Assembly (NCBI RefSeq): GCF_023159225.1
Contig: NC_063170.1
Coordinates: forward strand, 62,718,208-62,782,207
From: Perognathus longimembris pacificus
Taxonomy: Eukaryota; Chordata; Mammalia; Rodentia; Heteromyidae
Direction: 5' to 3'
Length of the DNA stretch: 64,000 bases
The notes below the pieces were generated by a model that had not been told where the DNA came from, did not search any database, and saw only the letters and a program-made list of their open reading frames with translations. A program made the translations under genes and the position numbers. Below, piece after piece: positions 48,931-60,102 of this stretch. The number at the start of each line of letters is the position of its first letter. Position 1 is the first letter of the stretch.

Positions 48931-51463
48931 TGAAAGGAAAGAAAACATCAGTGTCATCATACTTGAATTATTTTTAGAACTATCTCAGAAAGTTCCAGAT
49001 ATAAACAATAATAATTGGTTTCTAATATAATGTTATTGCACCTTTAAGGTTTGTTTTTTTTTTCCATTGGACATTTGTGTGCAGAATCCACAGGAGAAAA
49101 TCAGATGGCAGAGGTGTCATTGGGAATCGGGGGGGGTGGGTGGTGTTCTTCCTGGAAGGGTGATCTCACACCCACAGTGCAATGGAGGTGGAAATGAAGT
49201 GATTGCCAAGGCAGGCTTTATATTAACTGTAACAATGTCCAGCTGCATCACATAAATGTCATCCGAGTAATTACCTTGGTGACATTTGAGGACATTAGCC
49301 GATGAACAATAGACATACTGCTTCTTGTATTCCTTATATATAGTGTTTCCAGGGACAAAAAATGTTTCTTATTGGCTTCAGTGAAAGTCTTGTTGGAAAG
49401 TAATTATATCTGTGGATGTTGACAAAGTGGAAGGCTTACATTTCTCCTTTGTAGAGAGAGCTCCCTGAACTCGGGGCATTGTATCAGGGACCCACAGTCC
49501 TAGCTGCTACTCTTGAGGGGCTCATAGAAATGTCTGTGCTCTCTTATAACTTGGAGAAACTGAATGATTTTAAATTTCATTACTAGGTGCCCTAAGCCCA
49601 TCTTGCAAAATTACTTTAGTCATCAGAAGATATATGAATTAATAATTGGGTCTGTTTCTCCTTAAAAAGCTGATGTTGAAAGTGAGAAGTCCTACGGCCT
49701 ACACATAATTCTGTTTCTATTGACCATTTTGAGATAGCTTTGTTTCTGATCCTAAATACATGTGTATCAATCTATCTATGTACCTACCTATTTATCCATC
49801 CATGCATACTTGTTCACATACATCCATGTATACATATTCATATACATGTATATGTACAAATGTATACATATGCACTCACACTTATAATGCTTCTGAGTAT
49901 GTACAAGTTTGTAGAAGTAGAATAAGAAGTTAATAATGGATCTAAGAGTAATGTAGATGGACAGAGGTTGGTAGCATCTTTAAGACACTAAAGACAATAA
50001 TTGATTACTGTAGTTCAACTAAGATCAAAACTTGGTAAAATAATAGTGAACCAAATACAATGCTTACATCACCAAAATGAGCAATTGTTCCAGAAGCTGA
50101 ATGATTCTATCACAATAATTAATTCTCCTGTGTGTTAAGGCAATGTCCCTAGAAGATACATATATATAATTTGAATCCGATTTTAGAATGATAAATTTGA
50201 CTCTTTGAAAAAGGAGATTCCATATTGGGCACAGCATTTATTTGATAAATAACTCCTAAATTTTTCTTGCAGTAATTATGGATTCTATCTGTTCTTGAAA
50301 ATAACTGATTATCTACAGCTAGAATCAAATATTACTCTGTATAGAATACTTTCATCTATTTCTTTCTTCCCCCTTACCTACCAAAGGCAGATAAACAAAT
50401 AAAAAAGACAAAAAGAAAACAATAACAGAGAAAATAACCTCCTGTGTCCATTTCCAGGAGTTCATTTCAATAAATACTAGTTTATCTGATCTGATGCACC
50501 TAATCATGCCTTTGTGTTCCTCTCTCAAAAATATCCTCCTTTGGTTTCACTGTGTGCAATTTGTCTAAATTCCTGTATAATTGTCCATGTTCCAGTCAGA
50601 ACAGCTTATTTAAGAACACTTTTCACATGGCTGTTAAAAATAATTCAGAATCTGAAATCTCAACTTCTCATGTAACAAAATTGAGTTCTTTCCAAACCTC
50701 GCGACACAGGTCATGGAAACTTTCTTCAGTCCAGCTGCAAATGGCATAATAACTTACATTAAAATTGTTATGGTTAAATTAAATTATGGTTTTTAAATTA
50801 TGGTTTATTGGATAATAAACCATATATGTAAGACAGGTAAACCATATAAGACCTACCTGTTGGTAGGTACTAGGGCAACCCATCTGGATTCCCCTGGATG
50901 AGTGATATAGCTCCCATTATTAATACTCATACCTGCTGTGTCTCCACATGCCACACACACACAAAAAAACGTTGTGCTTAACTCCTCCCCTTACTCTTTC
51001 CTCCTTCCCTTTTGCTGTCCCCATGAGAACACTCCCTCCATTAATCTTAGGAGCATAAATCCCCGCACTAGGCTCTGCTTTTAAGGAATTCAGAGACTGA
51101 TAGCTAAACATATAATGTCAGATATTTGGTCTACTTTTTGATGGAAACATTGGATCCAGAAGCCTTATTCAGACAACTTCCTTAGCGTAAACCAAGCCTA
51201 TGCATCAGAATAGAGATAATCCAATTTTCAGTTGGCAACATATTGTAGAAGGTCATTTTGACCTTTGGAGCAAATAGACTTAGGAAGAGCCTTTCATATG
51301 TGGATTGGCCATGAGAGAGACTCGCATTCCCCTCAATAACTGGTGGCTTTTGTTTGTCTGGAAGTTAAGAAATCCAAAATCATACTCTGAATTTTTTTCT
51401 TTTATTTATTTTTATTTATCTATTTATTTTGTGACAGTCCTGGGATTTGAAATCATGATCTAG

Positions 51464-51686
51464 GGGCTGGGGATATGGCCTAGTGGCAAGAGTGCTTGCC
51501 TTGTATACATGAGGCCCTGGGTTCAATTCCCCAGCACCACATATACAGAAAATGGCCAGAAGTGGCGCTGTGGCTCAAGTGGCAGAGTGCTAGCCTTGAG
51601 CAAAAAGAAGCCAGGGACAGTGCTTAGGCCCTGAGTCCAAGCCCCAGGACTGGCAAAAAAACAAACAAACAAACAAACAAACAAAC
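51464..51686 (+). repeat. IDL-Geo-type dimeric SINE nested in an older SINE
   Basis: A near-consensus dimer from gggctggggatatggcctag to ccaggactggc, with an (AAAC)n tail. The target-site duplication is gaaatcatgatctag (51449-51463) against gaaatcaagatctag (51687-51701), one mismatch in 15. The duplicated target lies inside an antisense 7SL-Geo SINE that continues on both sides. Confidence 0.95.
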
Positions 51687-51860
51687 GAAATCAAGATCTA
51701 GGTACTATCCTTTAGTTTAGTTTTGTGGGTTTTTTCCTCAAGGTAGGTACTCTACCACTTGATCCTTGGCTCCACTTCAGGCTTTTTGGTGGTAACCTGG
51801 AGATAAGAGTCTCATTGACTTTCCTGACCAGGCTGGCTTCAGAGCTTGATCCTCAGATCT

Positions 51861-52417
51861 TGTTTTACAGGAACTCAAATCAATGAGAAACAGAGAAGCC
51901 ACATTTTGAGAGGTGGAATTGGGAGTCTTTACTAGAGAGCCAGAGACAGCAGGAGGACTCTGGTCTCAAAGAATTGTAGTGCCTCAAATACACTGAGCAT
52001 TGTTAGGAAACTGAGCAATGAGAGCAGGAAAGGAAAGAGCAGAAAAATCACACCCACAAACTAGGTCAACTCCAGTACAGAGCTGAAGTGGGATGCCATG
52101 GTGATGGAGGAAAGTCAGGAGATATGAGGCATGGTGTAATGGTGCCTGAGCAGGTCTGGGATTAAATAGGATAAGGGTCAGGGGTAGGGTTACAGGAAAT
52201 TTGAGAGTCTTGTGAGTTCGAAGCTTAGGACTGACAGGTCTAGTAACCTATATTCCAAGTCCACACTTGTGCCTCTAGGAAACTAGGCACATACATCACC
52301 CAGGGGTGGAACTTCCCTGCTTCTACTATGAAGGCAACATGGTACCAGTGAAACCCCAGTCTCTATCTTCCACCACGTGGCTGAGATAACACCCATTAGG
52401 CATAGTATCGTTATTTC
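51861..52417 (-). mobile_element. LTR copy 1 of a six-copy cluster (antisense)
   Basis: On the + strand it runs from tgttttacaggaactc to ttatttc. It is flanked by gatct (51856-51860 and 52418-52422), a probable 4-5-bp target-site duplication, and sits inside a 7SL-Geo SINE. The reverse complement carries an AATAAA-type signal near its end, placing the LTR antisense to CNTN6. Copies share the blocks agagaagccacattttgag, ttgggagtctttattagaa and ccagtaacctat. There is no coding sequence. The family name is not known to me. Confidence 0.85.
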
Positions 52418-53354
52418 GATCTCAGGCTCCTGAGTAGCTAAGTATTACAGATATGAGCCACCAGGGCCTAGGTGACTTTTTTAGAATCTTCCTCATTGTG
52501 AATCATCTTACCATGGAATAATACTGAAACATGTATTGTAATTCATTTAAAATAGATTATTATGAAGTATCCTCCTGAATCAAAATTATCTTTAACTATC
52601 TGTGTAATCTAGAAAATTCATTCAACACTGTAGTCTTTTTAATTATTAAAAGTTTTGAGGTATTAGATCATTAAAGTTCCTTTCAAAGTTTTTTAGCATA
52701 ATTTTCTGCCCTTTCAGGAGCGTAGGTAGATTCTATTATAAACTCGCCCATTAACCTCCATCAGACTCAGTTCTTCAGTAAAGTGAGCAGGTGTCCAGTC
52801 ATCAAATGCTCCAGTTATCTGTCTAGAATTCTTGAATGATAAAAAAAAATTTGACTTTTAAAATTACATACAGCAGCCCTACATTCTTTTCTCAAGGTCT
52901 TTGGTGGTAAAGGTTGAATGTAGATTGAAGTTGAATGTCCTCCTTTCATACTGATGTTAATGAATTACCCTGTTCTCCTATTAGAACATTACATCTGTCA
53001 TTGCCATTTAAAATGTCATCCTTAAGAAAAAGAATTCTGTATTTTGAAGGAAACCTGTAATTTCACTTTTCTTTTCAGATTTTTAATATAGAATTCTACC
53101 ACTGGGGAAAAATAAACATTTAGGATAAAATCATCAATAAGACTTTAGGATCAGGTGTTGGTTCATATTTAGCCATAGATACAATTTCCAACATGTTTGC
53201 TCCATTATAACAGAAGGAAAGTCACTGAAATGGAGCCTCTTAATTGCTTATTCTTTTATTCATCTGATAGCTATCTAAGAACACCTACTATATATGCATC
53301 CAGCATCGTTCTAGATCCAAAAGATTAAATGGAAGATGTAATCTGGATAGCTAC

Positions 53355-53914
53355 TTTTATATGGGAATTCAATTGTAATATAGAGAGAAGTCATATTTTG
53401 AGAGGTTGAATTGGGAGTCTTTATTAGAAAGCCAGGGACTGCATGTTCCCCCAAAACTTGCAGCCTTGAATAAATACACTCAGTTAAATATCTGAGCCAT
53501 GAGGTAGGACAGTAAAGAAAGAACAGAAGAACAATTCCAACAGACCAGATCAACTCTAATGGAGAGTTGAAGATAGATGTCATGGTGACTTTAGGAGAGT
53601 CAGGAGACAGGAGGCATGGCACAAGATAGCGTCTGAGCTGGTAGGGGTCTAAACTGGGTTGTAGTCAGGGGGAATGATCACAGGAGGCTGGAGAGTTCAA
53701 AAAGTGTTGAGAGTTGAAGTTACTGGTCTGACAGATCCAGTAACCTATCCAAGTCCCCACCCCTGCCTGTAAGAATCCAGGCATGCCCATCATCTGTGCA
53801 TGGAACTTTACTTTCATCCACCAAGAAGCCAAGATGGTGCCAGTTAGACCCAATTCCCTAACATCAACCATATTCCCCAAGATGGTGCCAACTCAATCCA
53901 CTATCCTTAGTCCA
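53355..53914 (-). mobile_element. LTR copy 2 of the cluster (antisense)
   Basis: It has the same block order as the copy at 51861: gagagaagtcatattttgag, ttgggagtctttattagaa, ccagatcaactctaatgg, ccagtaacctatccaagtcc, then two aagatgg-containing units at the right end. The short repeat ctac(tt) flanks it (53351 and 53915), a possible target-site duplication. Boundaries are good to a few bases. Confidence 0.85.
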
Positions 53915-54039
53915 CTACTTCCTGTCCTACAGAGCAGACAAGTGAACCTTTAAGTGCAAATTAAAAAAAAAGAGAAAGTTAAGAAATTTTAATATGTAGT
54001 ACATACTGTGTGGCAGAGAATATTTCATACTCCTTATGT

Positions 54040-54170
54040 AACTGAATTCCAAAATCCTTATAATAAACCCTCTGAAATGATTCAAACACCCATATCCAGC
54101 TTGGCATAATGCTGAACAAACCTGCCTAAAATCACATAAATAGTCAAGGACAGAGTCAATAATCACACTC
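54040..54170 (-). repeat. MIR-like remnant
   Basis: ccttataataaaccctctga, acctgcctaaaatcacataa, and atagtcaaggacagagtc follow a reverse MIR pattern. Weak. Confidence 0.55.
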
Positions 54171-54264
54171 AAGCAGTGAAGGGTACATTCCTTCTTCACA
54201 CAAACCTCCTTTGGCCTCAAAAAGGATATATGATTGAGTGAGAGAGGTGAACATTTACTCTAAG

Positions 54265-54765
54265 TGATTATTATATGGGACTTTGATTTCGTGAGATATA
54301 GAGGAGCCACATTTTGAGAAGTTGAATCAAGAATCTTTATTAGAAAGCTGGAGACTGCAAGCAGACTCCTGTCCCAAAGACTTGTCACCTCCTATGCATT
54401 TAATACTGTTAGGAAATGGAGCCACAAAGGGAGTAAAGTGTTGAAAGCAATTTCAATAAACCAGATCAACTCTAATGGAGAGTTGAAAAACGACACCACG
54501 GTGACCTGAAGACAGCCAGGAGACACAAGCCTTGGTGCAATAGTGACAGATTTGGAGGGGCCTAAGTAGTGTCATCATTCGGGGGGCAGGGTCACAGGCA
54601 GCTCAAGAGTTCAAAGAGTCTTGTGAGTTTAGGAACCTATTGTCCAAGTCTCTGCAGAGAGGCTGGGGTTGAGGGAGTAAATTTTACCCCTCAGAGTTTT
54701 GGAAAGTCTCTATCATTCACCAAAATGCCAAGATGGCACCAGTTAGACCCAGTATCCGTATTTCA
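54265..54765 (-). mobile_element. LTR copy 3 of the cluster (antisense)
   Basis: Contains gaggagccacattttgagaa, tctttattagaaagctgg, ccagatcaactctaatgg, and ends gttagacccagtatccgtat. It is shorter than the others (about 500 bp) because parts of the middle and right end are deleted. Confidence 0.85.
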
Positions 54766-55254
54766 GGATGATGGTCCAGAGTGAATGTGCACAGGAGAAA
54801 GGACAAAGACTGTTTCTGAAAGCAACAGGGCTTTAATTGAGTCTTGAAATAGTATTTTGGGTTTAGTAGTCCATTCAAATTAAACATACAGAAGAGGCAA
54901 CGTGCATGTGTGGCCAAAAGGGAGGGCAGAATGGTAACAGGAATGCAAGGCTGACTTTAAGAAATGACTGGTATTTGAGGTTGAGACTGAAAAATAATTT
55001 GAAGACTATATAAAGAGAAAAGGCCCTTACATCCAAGGCTGATCTCTAAACAGTGTTAACTGAGTGACAATATGAGATCCCAAAGAAACAAATGGAAATC
55101 CATTAGAGTGCAATGCTGTGGACAGAAGCATCAGGGGCTGCAGAATGTTCCAAAACTAGTATAAGACCATGTGGAAATATTCACTCACATGCCTAATGAG
55201 GTAGTCACTATTGCCTACTTCACACAGGTTGATAAGAGGATACAGCACGTTATT

Positions 55255-55472
55255 TTCCTGTGTATGCTAGCACTGAGCCACATGCTCTGGCTTGGCTTTT
55301 CCAAGTCTGGCATTCTACCACTTAAGCCACCCTTCCATTTCCAGCTTTGTTTGGGCCAATTTGGAGATAAGAGTTTCAATGACTTTTCTTCCTAGCTGTC
55401 CTGGAACCACACATTTCAGATTTCAGCCTCCTTGTTAGCTAGGATTACAGGCACGAGCCATCGGTTTCCAGC
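55255..55472 (-). repeat. 7SL-Geo-type SINE, - orientation
   Basis: tctggcattctaccacttaa, gccaatttggagataagag, then tcagatttcagcctccttgt and tagctaggattacaggcacg, ending agccatcggtttccagc. Confidence 0.87.
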
Positions 55473-55984
55473 AAACCCAATGCTTATCACATGAAGACAA
55501 AGGATAATGGTAACAGATAGATTATTAGAAGATGAATATCAGGAGTTCGTTAGGGGCCTGGCCATGTAATGAGTAGTTGAAGAGGGTGTGTATATCAACT
55601 TTTTTTCCTGGGAACAATGGAAACATTTGAATAATGTTAAGGATTTTGAAGTTGTTTGCAAAAGGTAGTTTGAAATGCCATCTAATTTTTCCTTAGATGT
55701 TTTAGGCTGATACATTAATATTACTAATATATAAACAAACTACTGTGATCATATTTAGAAGTGATCTAAAGCTCAGTTTTTATACCATATGTGATTGGGG
55801 CAAAGAATTCTTGCACCACAGTCCAGGACGGATTTTCAATGTTCAAGGTTAAAATGCAATAATAATGCATTTTAAAGGGTTATAAACATGCAGACATTTA
55901 CAATCATCGTAATTTTTTTCTGGAAGAATGCAAACCATTTATACCTTCTAGGCTATTCATCCCACTTCTAAACTTGTAAGCTAT

Positions 55985-56090
55985 TCTAAATCATGTTTTA
56001 CAGATGGAGAAATTCAATGTGATAAAACTACTCTATTTGCCCAAGGTCATACAAACTACTACAGTAGATACTGAATTCCTCCAATCAAAA
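55985..56090 (-). repeat. MIR remnant
   Basis: ttttacagatggagaaattc and ttgcccaaggtcatacaaac are characteristic of MIR read in reverse. Ends are unclear. Confidence 0.75.
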
Positions 56091-56164
56091 TGTTTTTTTT
56101 AATGTATATATTTCTTTTAGGCAGAAGGAAATAAAATATAATACTCATAAATGCAAAATCATAA

Positions 56165-56335
56165 TCAGGGCTAAGTGTGATGGCATATGTGCTGGTTTGA
56201 GGCTGGTCCTAGGCAAAAGCAGGAGACTGTGTCTGAAAAATAACTAAAAATAAAGACCAAAGTGAAAAAGGTGCTGAGGCCTAGCAAGTCCAAGGCTCTG
56301 AGTATTCAAACCCCAGTAGTCCTCACAAAAAGATA
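56165..56335 (+). repeat. Degenerate SINE, possibly 7SL/B1-type with Geo end
   Basis: gggctaagtgtgatggcata resembles a B1/7SL start, and gcctagcaagtccaaggctc with gagtattcaaaccccagta resembles a right-monomer end. Divergence makes the assignment tentative. Confidence 0.5.
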
Positions 56336-56387
56336 AAAAAAGAAAAGAAAAAAAGTAGTAAAATAGTAATGGTATAATAGCAAACAT

Positions 56388-56912
56388 TGTTATAGGGGAA
56401 TTCAATGGGGATATAAAGAAAAGCCATATTTTGAGAGGATGAATTGGGAGTGTTTATTAGAAATCCATTGACTGCAGGTAGACTCTTGTCTCAAAGACCT
56501 TCAGCCTTGAATACACTTGACACTGTTAGAAAACAGAGGCATAAGAGTAATAAAGCAAAGAACGACAGAAAAACAATCCCAATAAAACAGACCAACTCCA
56601 GTGGAGAGCCCAAGGGAGGTATTGCTGGCTTGAGGAGAGCCAGAAGACATGAGGCATGGTGTCCTGGTGTCCAAAGTAGTCATGGCCTTAAAAGGGTCAT
56701 TGTTAGGGTACTGGGTCATGGAACAGGACTGGTAGGTCCAGTAACTTATGTCCAAGTCTCTCCCCTTGCCTCTAAGAATTCAGGCACACTCATCACCTGG
56801 GGGAGGGACTTCACATCCATCAAGAAGACAAGATGGCAGCAATGAAACCCAATTCTCCATCATCCACCATATTTCCAAGATGGCCCTGGTTAGACTCAGT
56901 ATCCTTATTTCA
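56388..56912 (-). mobile_element. LTR copy 4 of the cluster (antisense)
   Basis: Starts tgttataggggaattc, contains agccatattttgagaggatg, ttagaaatccattgactgca, ccagtggagagccc and ccagtaacttatgtcc, and ends tatccttatttca. Flanks acat and atat may be a decayed duplication. The 133-codon open frame within it has no counterpart in the other copies. Confidence 0.85.
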
Positions 56913-58657
56913 ATATATGTCACAATATCAAGACCTTTGGTTCCCTGAAGATGATTTCTAAGCTATTTTCATACTTGAAAATGGTGTGTATTTTTATTCC
57001 ATTTCTTAGTCGAGGTCTTTGCCACCAGGAGGAGAAATTCCCTCATATTTAAAAGGTTAAAATGGACATCAGGAGGTCCCAAAAGTCATTAAAATACTTT
57101 CATATATAAGAAATGCAAAGAGATTTGCCTATGATCCTGATAGTTTGATGATAATGTTGCATTTACGTCTACAAAAAGAAGTGAAGACCCAGGAAAAGAA
57201 CTTTATAAAAAAAAAAAATCAAGCACTTAAAAATGCTTTTGGAACATGTAAAGTCTCTGATGATTGTGAAGTATGTATTAAGTGGGTAATGCAGATCTAA
57301 TTATAAATGAAAATGCTAAATGCCTTTCAACCTTTTTATACACCAGAAAAGAGCTAGCTAAACAACACACTTGAGGAATTTTTTTTTCTAATTTCTAAAA
57401 TTAAAAAAAAGTCGATAAGTTAATATGTTTTATTATCATGTTAAAATAGCACTTAGCCATGTTGCAATAGATTTGATGCTCTGAATTTGTGTTAACAAAA
57501 TAATAGCATAACCTCCAACTGGTGTTTCAAGGAGAAAACTTTGCTTTTAAAAATAATTCAGATCTTAAACAAATGTGCTCTGAGCAGTTGCATAAACTAT
57601 ACCAAGCCACTATTATTTTTACCTTAAAAATCAAGAAGAAAGTAGATTATCCATTGCTGTTGCTTCAATTTTCCCATCATCACTGCTGGAAATCTATTTA
57701 TGTATCTTATCAAAAATGATACATTTTTGGAACTCAGCCTTTTCTAAATGCCTTCCTCTACTTTATTCAGCAGGATCTAATCTTTTTTTTCTCTATTTAA
57801 ATAAAACTGCATATTCAAGCTACACAGTCCAAGACTCACAATAGGAGAGGAAAATATTGGAAAATAAAGGATCCAGTCTAGCAAGCTTAGAGTTTCTGTT
57901 TGTAAAACTGAAAAAGAAACACAGTCTAAGTGTGGTTTTTGATTAATTTTATGTACCTTGACAAATGGCTTTAGGGAAGTTATGTGCATAGTCCAAATAG
58001 ATTCGGCTTTATATAATTCATAGACCTAGCTAAAATTACAACAAAATCTTTTTTTTTTAACAATACAGGATGTGATGGAACATTTTCTGTTTTTATTTTT
58101 TTACATATTTAGCCAATATTATCTAAGAAGAAGCCTATAAAGGAATGTTTAGGAATAAATGCAAATAGTAAAAAACTTGAAAATCCTTAGAAATGTTCAT
58201 TGCATTTTAATATATTGACATTCTACAATTCTCAGGAAGTGTAATGCATATCAACAAAAGTACAAAAGAAAAGTAGACAGCTCAATGAACCATTATTAAA
58301 TGAAGCCCATGAAAGGAATACTTCAGTGTCACAGTGACATCCCCTTAAGCCATCTTCCTCTTAAAACTTTCTGCTTCTTCCATAAATTGAGCCATATCAT
58401 AAGTTTCAAATCTACAGTTAAGTATGTGACTTTTTGAATTCATATTAATTAAAATAATTCACTGTACATTTCTCTTGAAGACTGGCTTTCTAGTCAAATG
58501 TTGGTAAGATTTATCCATGATATTGTAAGTTGTTATACTTCACTCTTTCTCAGTTCTGTATAATTTATTTCAGAAATCTAATTTTTAATATGAAATGTCT
58601 GCTGTTATTAGAAATTTGAATTATTTCTAAGGGCAAAAAATGTATCCCATTACACAC

Positions 58658-59217
58658 TGTTTTACGGAAATCCACTCATGACAAACAGAGAAGCCACATT
58701 TTGAGAGCTCACATTGGGAGTCTTTATTAGAAAGCCTGCAACTGCAGGTGGACACCTGTCCTTGGAAAGCTTGCAGTCTGGAATGTACTTACCACTGTTA
58801 GAAAACTGAGCCGTGAGAGCTGGGGAGTAAAGAGAGAAGAGAAAAACAATTCCAACAAACTAGATGAGCTTCAATGAAGAGCCCTAGTGCACCACCGCAC
58901 TGAGTAGAGGAGAGCTGTGACACACACGGCATGGGGAAATATGATGGCTGAGCTGGTCAGGGCCTAAATAGAGTCCTAGTCAGGGAGCAGGGTCATAGTG
59001 AGCTTGCAAGACTCACAGGGCCATGGCACAGGAATGACAGGTCCAGTAACCTATTGTCCAAGTCCCTGCCCTTGCCTCTAGGACAACAGGCAAATCCGTC
59101 ACCTGGGAGGAAGATCTTCATCCACCAAGAAGACAAGATGGCACCAGTTAAACCCAATTCCCCATCATCCACCACATTGCCAAGATGACACGGGTTAGAC
59201 CTAGTATCCTTACTTCA
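58658..59217 (-). mobile_element. LTR copy 5 of the cluster (antisense)
   Basis: Starts tgttttacggaaatcc, the closest match to the first copy. It contains agagaagccacattttgaga, gtctttattagaaagcctgc and ccagtaacctattgtccaag, and ends tatccttacttca. It is full length at about 560 bp. Confidence 0.87.
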
Positions 59218-59329
59218 ACGTATCTACTAGAACATTTTCAGTATTATTTCGCTTTTGTATGTATGACAAAACAGAATTACCAGGCAGTTTGGTATGAAAT
59301 GTGGGAAAACTAAAAAAGATGCCAGTCTG

Positions 59330-59462
59330 GACTATCATTCTCCCACTTGTAATTCCAGACTGAGGATACAGAGGCAAGAGGATCACAAACTGGAGGCTAG
59401 CTTGGCTTACATAGGTATAGGGAGACCCTACCTAAATAAATAACAAGAGACAAAGAAAAAAA
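59330..59462 (+). repeat. B1-like SINE, diverged
   Basis: cacttgtaattccagactga, agaggcaagaggatcacaaa, ggctagcttggcttacatag, gggagaccctacctaaataa: a B1-type monomer with an A-rich tail. Confidence 0.8.
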
Positions 59463-59574
59463 TCAATACCAAACTGTTGCCTATTATGATTTTATTAATA
59501 GACATTCTTACCATAGTGCTTTGTTCCATATTCTTAAAAAATAAACCTAAAGTGTTTGTTTGTTGTCTTCTGTG

Positions 59575-59808
59575 GTTCTAGAATTTAAAAATCTAGGCTT
59601 GTACACTGTCCCTGAGCTTCTTTTACTCAGGCTAACACTATCACTTGAGCCACAGCTCTACTTCTGGCTTTCTTTTTCTTTATCTTTTTCTTTTTTTGCT
59701 AGTTTATTGGAGGTAGTAGTCTCACAGACTACTTTGCTTCAAACAAAGATCCTCAGATCTCAGCCTCCTGAGAAGCTAGGATTATAGGCATGAACCACCA
59801 ACTCCCAG
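59575..59808 (-). repeat. 7SL-Geo-type SINE, - orientation
   Basis: ctaggcttgtacactgtccc, tcacttgagccacagctcta, a T-rich linker, then aagatcctcagatctcagcc, tcctgagaagctaggattat and gcatgaaccaccaactccca. Confidence 0.88.
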
Positions 59809-60102
59809 CTCTGAAGTATTTTTTAAATTAAGAAACAATTATTAGGTGCAAGCAAAGTGATAAATTAGATAGAAATTAGGAAATATTTTGGCTAAATAAT
59901 TATACCAAAATTTGAGGATCTGGTTAGAGAATTAAGAATTTATTGTGTGCTTATCAGAAAATCGTTCTACAGACACTTGGCTTTCAATGTTTTCAAGGGA
60001 GGGTGATAAGCATGTCATTTTGGTTGAACTTATTTATTTTCTGGCTAAGTAATGGGATTATGCACTTATTATTATAACCCTAGTTTTCCAGGTAGGAGAA
60101 AT

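Larger units (their letters stand above)
51409..52475 (-). repeat. 7SL-Geo-type SINE interrupted by a SINE and an LTR
   Basis: Three pieces belong to one reverse element: about 51409-51463, 51702-51860 (ggtaggtactctaccacttg, ggctggcttcagagcttgat, cctcagatct) and 52418-52475 (ctcaggctcctgagtagcta, gatatgagccaccagg). The first gap is the IDL-Geo SINE at 51464-51686. The second is the LTR at 51861-52417. Each gap has its own target-site duplication. Confidence 0.92.

Noticed and set aside
51464..51540. tRNA-Ala-like gene
   Set aside because: The A and B boxes belong to the left monomer of an IDL-Geo SINE, and about ten diverged copies exist in the window.
56444..56845. 133-codon open frame, the longest on the + strand
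   Set aside because: It falls entirely within an LTR copy, has no counterpart frame in the five sister copies and resembles no retroviral protein.
53665..59175. Similar peptides (GLTGAILxSWWMK-like) from several - strand frames suggesting a conserved small protein
   Set aside because: The similarity comes from the repeated LTR DNA. The frames differ in start, end and continuity.
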